DNA of 21,093 bases from a virus. Every line of letters starts with the position of its first letter. Within the stretch, counting starts at the first letter, position 1. Both the position numbers and the translations under genes were made by a program. The stretch lies in the IMG/VR virus record IMGVR_UViG_3300025137_006726, positions 1-21,093 of that record; one strand, given 5' to 3'. Below are positions 14,184 through 20,631 of the stretch, piece after piece. The notes under the pieces were generated by a model. It searched no databases. It saw nothing but the letters and a program-made list of their open reading frames with translations, and was not told the DNA's origin.

Positions 14184-15362
14184 CAGTTTATTTTGAATTT
14201 CTTCAGAAATATCTTCTGCATCTAAATCTATTGCCGACTTCACACAAGTTCTAGTAAAGTCTAATGGAAATCTATTACCGTTAGGATCCATGCCAGAATT
14301 AATTAAATATACATTGCAGTTATTCTTCTCAATCTTTTCCATTAACAGATCACTATAAACATTTATATGTCTTGGCATAAATGGGGATCCATAACAAGGA
14401 GAAAAGATCTTTTTAATTTCAGTAGTGCCAGCTTCAGTACCTGGCATCTGACTTGTATAACCAGTCTCAAAAAACTTACGGACAGTCTCTCCACTTATCT
14501 TGGATGATGGAGGAAAGACACCTTGAGCGTCCATAGTTAGAAAGAATATATTATTTGGATGAGAAAACTGTTGTTGACTGACATGAGCATTCATAACACA
14601 ATTTAAAGGATAGCTCAGACGAGCATTAGCCGCACCAGGATTCTCAACAACTAACGTCTCTCTTTGTTTAGCAAGTTCTACTGCTTCGAATATAGTAGAG
14701 TGAGTTTCTGGAGTTAACCCTTCGCTCTTAGCATAACAACCTGTTTCAATCATTGCTATGCCTTTTTTATTCCACAACACTTCATCATCCGATATCAAAC
14801 CATATTCTGGATCGCTACTAAGTGTGGTCTTGCCAGTACCAGATAACCCAAACATAAGATTAGTTGTATCTTTGTAAGTAAAAGCTGAGCAATGCATAGG
14901 AAGAATATTTTCATCAGGAAGCTCGAAACTGATAATACCAAACACACCTTTTTTGATCTCACCCAGAAAGGTTGTTCCTCCTACCAACATTATCTTTTGA
15001 TCAAGATGAACAAATATTCTAGGAGGGCAATCAATCTCAGTATTATGAATTATCTTCCAATCAGATAAGTGTTCATTAGGATCATCAGGATCAGAAACAA
15101 CAGGAAACATATTACGAACAAACTGAGCATGTCTATCATCATTTGTCATTACACTAAAACATCTACCAGATGAATAAAACTTTAGATAATGTTTGTAATC
15201 ATAATCATTTAGATCTTCAAAGAATTCCCAATAGTCAGCTTCTTTTCCAACCTTATTGTACTTTGGTCTACTCAGATCTAACAGTCTTGTTTTGTTACCA
15301 AAGTAGAATTTGTTTTCAGGACTGCGGCCTGTAGGATGAGTAGTTATTTCAATGTTGGGCAT
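14169..15362 (-). CDS. pckA: Compact phosphoenolpyruvate carboxykinase (ATP)
   Basis: Catalyses oxaloacetate + ATP to PEP + CO2 + ADP (EC 4.1.1.49), the entry step of gluconeogenesis. Visible elements are TGRSP with R13, GEIKKG (K137, K138), MHCSA with H157, the P-loop GLSGTGKT (172-179), SDDE (D192, D193) for the second metal motif, the ETGCYAK segment, ARLSYP with R248, and NRFPLDFTRT, the counterpart of the nucleotide-binding GKRISIKDTR of E. coli. At 397 aa it is far shorter than the usual 520-540 aa: both the N-terminal region and roughly 90-100 residues at the C-terminus are missing, yet the active-site set is retained. The residue matching E. coli Tyr207 appears to be Phe132. It overlaps kdsA by 14 nt. 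Confidence 0.93.
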   Translation of the reverse strand: MPNIEITTHPTGRSPENKFYFGNKTRLLDLSRPKYNKVGKEADYWEFFEDLNDYDYKHYLKFYSSGRCFSVMTNDDRHAQFVRNMFPVVSDPDDPNEHLSDWKIIHNTEIDCPPRIFVHLDQKIMLVGGTTFLGEIKKGVFGIISFELPDENILPMHCSAFTYKDTTNLMFGLSGTGKTTLSSDPEYGLISDDEVLWNKKGIAMIETGCYAKSEGLTPETHSTIFEAVELAKQRETLVVENPGAANARLSYPLNCVMNAHVSQQQFSHPNNIFFLTMDAQGVFPPSSKISGETVRKFFETGYTSQMPGTEAGTTEIKKIFSPCYGSPFMPRHINVYSDLLMEKIEKNNCNVYLINSGMDPNGNRFPLDFTRTCVKSAIDLDAEDISEEIQNKLLTLL

Positions 15363-16131
15363 AATTGAATTCCATTATATTATCTACGACTTGATCAAAG
15401 TCTTCTAGTTTAAGCATGTTGGGTCCATCCGATGGGGCATTGTCTGGATCAGAATGCACTTCTAAGAAGAAGTTAGATATGCCCAAAGCAGAAGCAGCAC
15501 GAGTAAGCCCTGGGACCCAAGCACGATTGCCACCTGAACTTTCACCGCTTCCTCCAGGTTTCTGGCAGGAGTGTGTTGCATCAAATACAATCGGAACGCT
15601 ATAGTTATCAAGCATGTACTGCAAACCATTAAAATCGACAACAAGATTATTATAACCAAAACTAGTACCTCTTTCAGTTATCCAGACTTCTTTTGCTTTC
15701 TTTGTTTTACTTAGTATACCATTAACATCCCATGGAGCTAAGAACTGACCTTTTTTAATATTAACAATACAATCTGTTTTACATGCTTCAAGTATCAAGT
15801 CTGTTTGTCTACAGAGAAAAGCAGGTATCTGTAATACATCTACTGCACTATAATATCCATAACATAATGCTCTAATTTGATCAACCGTATGGACATCAGT
15901 AAGAATTTTAAGACCTGATAGTTCATTTTTAAGGTCTATAAAAGCATGGTGAGTTGGTATTAATCCTAATCCTCTTTCACCATCCATAGATGTTCTATTT
16001 GCCTTATCAAAGCTAGCCTTGAAGTAATAATCAACACCATACTTATCACATACTTGCTTACAATGCTCAGCGATCTCACCTGATCTTCCTATGCTTTCAT
16101 GTTGGCAAGGGCCAGCAATAATTCTAACCAT
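15349..16131 (-). CDS. kdsA: KdsA, 3-deoxy-8-phosphooctulonate (KDO-8-P) synthase, metal-dependent type
   Basis: Condenses PEP with arabinose 5-phosphate to KDO-8-phosphate (EC 2.5.1.55), the first committed step to the LPS sugar KDO. Signatures are IIAGPC (C9), FKASFDKANRTS (37-48), LTDVH (77-81), QIPAFLCRQTDL (101-112), NIKKGQFLAPWD (124-135), ERGTSFGYNNLVVD (153-166), DATHS with H187, and E224 and D235. C9/H187/E224/D235 match the four metal ligands of the Aquifex-type enzyme, whereas the E. coli enzyme has Asn at the first position. At 260 aa it is normal length, apparently complete and probably functional. It overlaps aldolase (8 nt) and pckA (14 nt), so the three are probably translated together. 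DAHP synthase is unlikely given the KANRTS motif. Confidence 0.94.
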   Translation of the reverse strand: MVRIIAGPCQHESIGRSGEIAEHCKQVCDKYGVDYYFKASFDKANRTSMDGERGLGLIPTHHAFIDLKNELSGLKILTDVHTVDQIRALCYGYYSAVDVLQIPAFLCRQTDLILEACKTDCIVNIKKGQFLAPWDVNGILSKTKKAKEVWITERGTSFGYNNLVVDFNGLQYMLDNYSVPIVFDATHSCQKPGGSGESSGGNRAWVPGLTRAASALGISNFFLEVHSDPDNAPSDGPNMLKLEDFDQVVDNIMEFNYAQH

Positions 16132-16921
16132 TAGAAGCAGTCTTTATCATAACAATGTTCTCTCCAATAGTATTATTGAAAGTTTTTTCATCCATATCTT
16201 TCATGAGCCTTTCACTTAACGCTCTAGAAAAGCTTGCTGTCATTCCATTGTTCACCACTAATCTTCTACATGCTTGCTTAGTAGTGTAACCTCCACTAAG
16301 ACCGACTACTTTCTCAATACGATCGTGACTCATCAATGGTTTGTATAAGTTGGGAACTTCTGGTAGTGTAAGTTTAAGAATACATCGTCCTTTAAATATT
16401 TCTAGTTTTTCTCCCAACTCATGAAGTAATGCTTCCTCCAGATATTTTTTTTCTGGATGGTTAATTGGGATCTCAGGTTCAACAATGGGCATAAGTCCTG
16501 CCTCGGATACCACCTCTGCAATAGCTAATTGCTGAGTTAATATCATATCCATATCTTTTACGTCTTTAAGAATACTGCGCATCTTAGTACCATTGCAGTT
16601 ATGTTCTTGAGCGTAATTAACCATGTCGCTCCATCTAAAATATTTTAGATAGCCATTTTCCTCTACACCACTATCAATTTTTAAATAAGACTGAATTCCT
16701 TTTTGTTTTAATATTGGTACCATACCACGATCGACAGTATCTTTGTACAAGATCGCTGCCCAGATGTTATCAGATACAAACATGGGAGAGTTTACCATAC
16801 GAAGTCTCATCTGATGAACTTTATCCATCTTATCATCTTCTGTAAACTCTTCACCATATCTTTCTAAAACACCTCCGGTAGAACCTCCAGAGTGATCCAT
16901 TGCTGCAATGAACTTACTCAT
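16124..16921 (-). CDS. fda: Class I fructose-1,6-bisphosphate aldolase
   Basis: Reversible cleavage of fructose 1,6-bisphosphate to DHAP and glyceraldehyde 3-phosphate (EC 4.1.2.13). This 265-aa protein follows the bacterial class I type known from Staphylococcus. Its motifs are FIAAMDHSGGST (4-15), LKID (80-83), NGTKMRSIL (110-118), PIVEPEIPI (145-153) with the catalytic Glu pair, ILKLTLPEV (181-189) with Schiff-base Lys183, VGLSGGYT (206-213) and TASFSRAL (228-235) for phosphate binding. It is somewhat shorter than the roughly 295-aa bacterial enzymes, mainly by compaction. No metal-dependent (class II) motifs are present. Its start overlaps the 51-aa membrane protein gene by 8 nt. In this operon it sits upstream of kdsA and pckA. 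Confidence 0.92.
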   Translation of the reverse strand: MSKFIAAMDHSGGSTGGVLERYGEEFTEDDKMDKVHQMRLRMVNSPMFVSDNIWAAILYKDTVDRGMVPILKQKGIQSYLKIDSGVEENGYLKYFRWSDMVNYAQEHNCNGTKMRSILKDVKDMDMILTQQLAIAEVVSEAGLMPIVEPEIPINHPEKKYLEEALLHELGEKLEIFKGRCILKLTLPEVPNLYKPLMSHDRIEKVVGLSGGYTTKQACRRLVVNNGMTASFSRALSERLMKDMDEKTFNNTIGENIVMIKTASNG

Positions 16922-17069
16922 TTGGCATGGCTTCTAATGCAGCTTCAATTTTATCTAAGTTATTCTCTATGCTAGTAAGTCTATTTTCTATTTCATCTGC
17001 TACTATAAAAGATAGTACCAAAGCAACAGCTAGCATACTCCAAAAAATATATGGAAAATATTTACTCAT
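16914..17069 (-). CDS. 51-aa single-span membrane protein
   Basis: A small frame with a very strong ribosome site (GGAGG, 8 nt before ATG). The sequence begins MSKYFPYIFWSMLAVALVLS, giving one membrane segment at about residues 6-24, then a short charged heptad-like helix (NRLTSIENNLDKIEAALEAM). It overlaps HAD by one base (TAATG) and aldolase by 8 nt. The family is not recognised. It could be a membrane-anchored partner of the neighbouring enzymes, or unrelated and inserted into the operon. Confidence 0.75.
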   Translation of the reverse strand: MSKYFPYIFWSMLAVALVLSFIVADEIENRLTSIENNLDKIEAALEAMPNE

Positions 17070-17395
17070 TAATAACCTCCTGTATCTCTAAAAAAGTCTT
17101 CGGACCAAAATGCTTTATCATCAATCCAAATGTCATAGTTTTCTTTTTGACCAACGCTGAGTTCATGATACTTACATCCCCATGCCCACAATTGTTCTTT
17201 AGTAAGATCGTAATAGTCAACACCACTAACACATCCTCTCGCAGTCATATACTTGATTGTGTGTCCTAATGTATACAATCTATTAACTTTACGGATTCGT
17301 TTCATAATAGGTATATGGTTTGCATAATCCTTTTTACCATTTTCAAGAAGTACTTCTTCACAAATGGTTCCGTCAATATCAATTACATATTTCAT
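17069..17395 (-). CDS. HAD-superfamily phosphatase (sugar-phosphate type)
   Basis: A minimal 108-aa haloacid dehalogenase-fold phosphohydrolase. Motif I is VIDIDGTIC with nucleophile D6 and acid/base D8, motif II is YMTARG (T51), Lys84 is the likely motif III residue, and motif IV is WIDDKA (D92, D93). It lacks a cap domain. Very similar small HADs occur in phages and in bacterial capsule or LPS gene clusters next to sugar nucleotidyltransferases. The location two genes upstream of kdsA makes KDO-8-P or another sugar phosphate a reasonable substrate, but KdsC itself is larger, so this is only a hypothesis. It could equally be a 5'-nucleotidase-like enzyme. Confidence 0.85.
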   Translation of the reverse strand: MKYVIDIDGTICEEVLLENGKKDYANHIPIMKRIRKVNRLYTLGHTIKYMTARGCVSGVDYYDLTKEQLWAWGCKYHELSVGQKENYDIWIDDKAFWSEDFFRDTGGY

Positions 17396-17613
17396 TACGT
17401 CCTTTCCAATCTATTAGCGCAATATTCCATGTCCATGTAGTCATTCATTTCACGCTCTTCACGCTCAATGTTTTTTTCCAGTTCTTCACAAAGCTCAAAC
17501 AACTCGATAACAATCGAAGTGCGAGTCTTGCCGTACTTATGAGCTCTGCGAGCTAGACTAGACAATTTCTTTTTCATTGTCATTGCATCTTGAATATCTC
17601 TAACTATAATCAT
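17395..17613 (-). CDS. 72-aa helical protein of unknown function
   Basis: First gene of the metabolic operon. The product is predicted to be all-helical with a basic N-terminal half (MKKKLSSLARRAHKYGKT) and a very acidic middle (ELFELCEELEKNIEREEREM). The chosen start at 17613 has AAGGAG 6 nt upstream; in-frame ATGs at 17616 and 17628 are alternatives giving up to 77 aa. The stop shares one base with the HAD start. No family is recognised. A regulatory or adaptor role cannot be excluded. Confidence 0.65.
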   Translation of the reverse strand: MIIVRDIQDAMTMKKKLSSLARRAHKYGKTRTSIVIELFELCEELEKNIEREEREMNDYMDMEYCANRLERT

Positions 17614-17639
17614 CATAATCTCCTTCATTTCCTAACACC

Positions 17640-17668
17640 CTTATCGGATATTCTAAACATAAAGTCAA
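17640..17668 (-). promoter_or_regulatory. Early-type sigma70 promoter of the carbon-metabolism operon
   Basis: TTGACT and GATAAG with a 17-nt spacer lie on the minus strand in the 72-nt gap after the GAPDH stop. Sequence around it (CTGTTGACTTTATGTTTAGA, then ATATCC...AAGGG) closely resembles the DUF932 promoter. It would drive the 72-aa, HAD, membrane, aldolase, kdsA and pckA genes. Confidence 0.65.
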
Positions 17669-17685
17669 CAGTTAATTTACTTTTA

Positions 17686-18648
17686 TTACAAATAACCTAT
17701 GTATGATGCTGTATCAGCCATTCGACAACTAAATGCCCATTCATTGTCATACCATCCTAACACACGACCCATATGTTTATCAATTACTTGTGTTTGATCT
17801 GAAGCAATAATACAACTCTCAGAAGTGTGATTATAATCAATACTTACTAATGGCTGAGTCTCATATCCTAAGACACCGTTCATATAATGATGAGAATATT
17901 TGGCAAAGGCTAGATTAACTTCTCTTTCAGTTAATTCAGTTTCTGATTGGAAAGTAAAATCTACACAGCTCACATTAGCTGTTGGAACTCTGATAGCACT
18001 GCCTGTTAGTTTACCTTGCAGTTCAGGTATTATCTTTCCTATGTTTTTTGTAGCACCAGTGCTGGTAGGTATCATACTCATACCTGCTGTTCTTGCTCGA
18101 TAGGGATCTTTGTGTCTACGATCAACTGTACTTTGATCTCCAGTGTATGAATGCACAGTTGTCATTACACCTCTTTTTATTCCAAACTCTTTATGCAATA
18201 CTAAGGCCATAGGCGCAAGACAATTTGTAGTACAACTGGCATTACTAATGATATTTTCACTAGGTAACACTTCTGTATGGTTAACTCCATACACTACAGT
18301 TCTATCTACATTTTTTGCAGGAGCGCTGATTAGAACTTTGCTTGCACCATTGCTAATATGTGCCTTTGCGAGCTCACCATCATTGAACGCTCCTGTGCAC
18401 TCCAATACTATATCTACTCCACTCCAGTCACACTTCTTTATATCTCTTGTATGACTCCACTTTACTTTATCACTAAGCTTACCTCTCCATCTTCCATGTA
18501 TACTATCATAATGTAAAAGATGACTATTGGAATCATAATCACCTGAAGCATTTATCTTAACAATTTCTAAATCGTTTCGTTCATCTAAGATGTGACGAGC
18601 AACGCATCGACCTATCCTACCAAATCCATTTATACCAATTCTTACCAT
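17686..18648 (-). CDS. gap: Glyceraldehyde-3-phosphate dehydrogenase
   Basis: Interconverts glyceraldehyde 3-phosphate and 1,3-bisphosphoglycerate (EC 1.2.1.12/13). At 320 aa it is near full length. Visible elements are the Rossmann start MVRIGINGFGRIGR, the catalytic SNASCTTN with C139, the active-site H166 in TTVHSYTGDQ, the IPTSTGATK segment (193-201) and the C-terminal GWYDNEWAFS. The position after the second strand, usually Asp in NAD-specific enzymes (IND), is Ala34 (KINASGD), and the usual Pro of the DLPHKD segment is Arg178 (DRRHKD); both changes suggest relaxed or NADP(H) specificity. A TATATAAAATA stretch (18663-18673) in the divergent gap is a possible promoter element. No strong Shine-Dalgarno is seen. 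Confidence 0.93.
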   Translation of the reverse strand: MVRIGINGFGRIGRCVARHILDERNDLEIVKINASGDYDSNSHLLHYDSIHGRWRGKLSDKVKWSHTRDIKKCDWSGVDIVLECTGAFNDGELAKAHISNGASKVLISAPAKNVDRTVVYGVNHTEVLPSENIISNASCTTNCLAPMALVLHKEFGIKRGVMTTVHSYTGDQSTVDRRHKDPYRARTAGMSMIPTSTGATKNIGKIIPELQGKLTGSAIRVPTANVSCVDFTFQSETELTEREVNLAFAKYSHHYMNGVLGYETQPLVSIDYNHTSESCIIASDQTQVIDKHMGRVLGWYDNEWAFSCRMADTASYIGYL

Positions 18649-18687
18649 AAACTATCATAACCTATTTTATATAATATGTCTACAAAT

Positions 18688-18695
18688 TATAAATA
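18688..18695 (+). promoter_or_regulatory. T4-type late promoter of the plus-strand oxidative unit
   Basis: An exact TATAAATA in the 74-nt divergent gap, 27 nt upstream of the first plus-strand gene, which has AAGGAG 7 nt before its ATG. Being intergenic and correctly placed, it is a good T4-type late promoter candidate. The surrounding sequence is extremely AT-rich, so chance is not excluded. Confidence 0.6.
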
Positions 18696-18722
18696 TATAT
18701 ATTACAAATAAGGAGTAAGATA

Positions 18723-19304
18723 ATGAGTAGATTTGTCAAATCCCTAGAAAATAATAAAGATGCAATTGAAGTATTTGATACAATAAAAGAAATGTATTAT
18801 TTTATAAAAGACTGGGAAGGATTTAGAGCCTCAAAAAGTCAGTTTACTGTAACAGATGACAATCATCATATTGTAGATCAGGAATTTCCTCTTATTGCTG
18901 AGTTTAGAGAAAAGTATAAAATGTCTAACTTTATGCTAGTGATGGAATATTCCAATCCAAACTTCTATACTACCAAGCCTCATTCTCACAATATTGAAAA
19001 TACAACAGGTTCAATATTTTGGCCTATTGTTTATTCTAAATATGCTGCTACATCATTTTATCTACCACCAGAAGAAACTATTGTTGATAGAAATGTCAAA
19101 GGCGCAAATTTTAAACTAAAAGAATCTAATTGGGATAAACCTGAAGAAACTGTTCAACTTCAATATCCAACTGTATTTCATATGAATCATTTTCATAGAC
19201 CTGTAGCATTAGAAGACCACGCTGACAATGCTAAGCGGGTTGTATGCAATTGGGAAGCGAAAAGTGGAGTTTCATATGAAGAATTATCAGAGTTGTTAAG
19301 TTAA
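18723..19304 (+). CDS. Putative double-stranded beta-helix (cupin/2OG oxygenase-like) protein
   Basis: A 193-aa protein leading the plus-strand unit, with a strong AAGGAG site. The first 65 residues are helical. The middle and end look like a beta-rich core: LVMEYSNPNFYTTKPHSHN (72-90) with H87 and H89, SIFWPIVYSKYAATSFYLPP (97-116), and FHMNHFHRPVALEDHADNAK (152-171) followed by RVVCNWEAK. A strand ending in xHxH, and a later His-rich segment next to an Arg-containing strand, are the general pattern of cupin or Fe(II)/2-oxoglutarate folds. No exact HxD...H set can be fixed by eye. The family is therefore tentative; the gene itself is solid. Confidence 0.65.
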   Translation: MSRFVKSLENNKDAIEVFDTIKEMYYFIKDWEGFRASKSQFTVTDDNHHIVDQEFPLIAEFREKYKMSNFMLVMEYSNPNFYTTKPHSHNIENTTGSIFWPIVYSKYAATSFYLPPEETIVDRNVKGANFKLKESNWDKPEETVQLQYPTVFHMNHFHRPVALEDHADNAKRVVCNWEAKSGVSYEELSELLS

Positions 19305-20053
19305 TGAATCACAATACATTAGTGCGCGCGACACAAATACTTAATCACATTTTACTATTAGTGGGATTAAGTTTGATCTTCTTTTATGAGGTTTCAGCTA
19401 TATATCTTTTGTACAGCTTATTCATCTATTGGTTCATAGGTGTGATGGGTATTAACGTAGGATATCATAGACTTATTAGTCATAGAAGTTTTGAAACATA
19501 TAAATGGCTAGAATATACTTTAGGATTGATTGGTTGTATTACAATGATAGGTAGTCCGATTGCATGGACTGCGATACATAGACAACATCATGGCCATGCT
19601 GATACTGATGAAGATGTACACAGCCCTTACAAATTAGGTTGGGTAAAAGCATGGTTTGGTTTTTGGAACATACAACACATTCATCCAAAATATATAAAAG
19701 ATATACGTAAACAAAGTTTTTACAAACTTACACACAAATATTATTTTTTAATTAATATAGTATACGCCGTTACCCTATTTGCGATAAATCCATTACTTGT
19801 AATATTTGCTTATGCTATCCCAACAGTATTAGTATTACACAGTACAAGTGCTATTATTGTAATAGCACACATACATGGATATAAAAATCACAATGTAGAT
19901 GATGAAAGTAGAAATAGTTGGATTGCAAGTTTAATTACGTTAGGAGAAGGTTGGCATAACAACCACCATGCAAATAGTAAAGCATGGAATAATCAAGAAC
20001 GTTGGTGGGAACTTGATCCGCCTGCATGGATAATAAGAGTAATAAAAAAATGA
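19304..20053 (+). CDS. Membrane fatty-acid desaturase (acyl-CoA/acyl-lipid delta-9 type)
   Basis: Diiron integral-membrane desaturase that introduces a double bond into fatty-acyl chains. It has all three histidine boxes: HRLISH (55-60), HRQHH (92-96, followed by GHAD) and HNNHH (218-222, within GEGWHNNHH). Membrane segments lie at about 12-29, 33-50, 70-90, 145-162 and 165-188. At 249 aa it is compact but complete for bacterial and phage desaturases. Related desaturases are known in marine cyanophages. The start shares one base with the preceding stop (TAATG) and the end overlaps the diiron gene by 4 nt. Chain position and lipid substrate cannot be told from the sequence. It could change membrane fluidity during infection. 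Confidence 0.92.
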   Translation: MNHNTLVRATQILNHILLLVGLSLIFFYEVSAIYLLYSLFIYWFIGVMGINVGYHRLISHRSFETYKWLEYTLGLIGCITMIGSPIAWTAIHRQHHGHADTDEDVHSPYKLGWVKAWFGFWNIQHIHPKYIKDIRKQSFYKLTHKYYFLINIVYAVTLFAINPLLVIFAYAIPTVLVLHSTSAIIVIAHIHGYKNHNVDDESRNSWIASLITLGEGWHNNHHANSKAWNNQERWWELDPPAWIIRVIKK

Positions 20054-20631
20054 CAAATGATGATTACTATATGAATCATGTTTACATGAGTGAGTACTGG
20101 CTCTGGCAATACATGTTAAAACATTTTAACAACCATGATAATCCTAGATGGCTTAAACAACTGAGAGACGAAAAAAAGCACAGTGCTATGGCAAGAGGAG
20201 CTTTACGTAAATGTATTCCATTAGATAGCATTATTACAGACCCATCGATAAGTATTGAGAAAGCTATGTTTGAAGGTATTGGAAAACTAGACGTTGACAA
20301 TATTCCAGTAGATCACTTTCCTGCATTTGTGTATGTTGTTGAGAGAAGGGCATGCATGTTATTTAAAGCCTATGTCCGTAAGGGATCAAACGAATATTAT
20401 AAAAAAATGACTAAAAGACTTTTGCATGATGAAGCTGACCATTTAGATATTCACAAGCAATCTGCACAACAGTTAGGTGTGTATGAATACTACTACGAAC
20501 TAGATAAAAAAATATGGAAGGGAATAAGTGAAGCATATTCAGATGGAAAAACCGCATTTTTTGATAACACTCAATACTGGAAAGACTTATTTGCAAATAA
20601 GTTAAAGGATAATGTAAATGTCTTATGTTAA
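20050..20631 (+). CDS. Ferritin-like diiron-carboxylate protein
   Basis: A 193-aa helical protein with the ligand spacing of a diiron four-helix bundle: E15 in YMSEYW, E41xxH44 in DEKKH, E98 in VVERRAC and E128xxH131 in HDEADH. The intervals (26, 3, 54, 30, 3) are close to those of aldehyde-deformylating oxygenase and related ferritin-like oxidases. Which substrate it acts on is unknown; a tRNA hydroxylase (MiaE-like), a fatty-acid or aldehyde oxidase or a simple iron protein are all possible. The start at 20050 is chosen because it overlaps the desaturase stop (ATGA). It overlaps the next gene by 14 nt. Being next to a desaturase hints at lipid-related oxidation. Confidence 0.75.
   Translation: MTNDDYYMNHVYMSEYWLWQYMLKHFNNHDNPRWLKQLRDEKKHSAMARGALRKCIPLDSIITDPSISIEKAMFEGIGKLDVDNIPVDHFPAFVYVVERRACMLFKAYVRKGSNEYYKKMTKRLLHDEADHLDIHKQSAQQLGVYEYYYELDKKIWKGISEAYSDGKTAFFDNTQYWKDLFANKLKDNVNVLC

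Noticed and set aside
18663-18673. TATATAAAATA on the minus strand as a late promoter for GAPDH
   Set aside because: It differs from the TATAAATA octamer and sits in a nearly pure A/T stretch, so it was mentioned with the gene but not called as a promoter.
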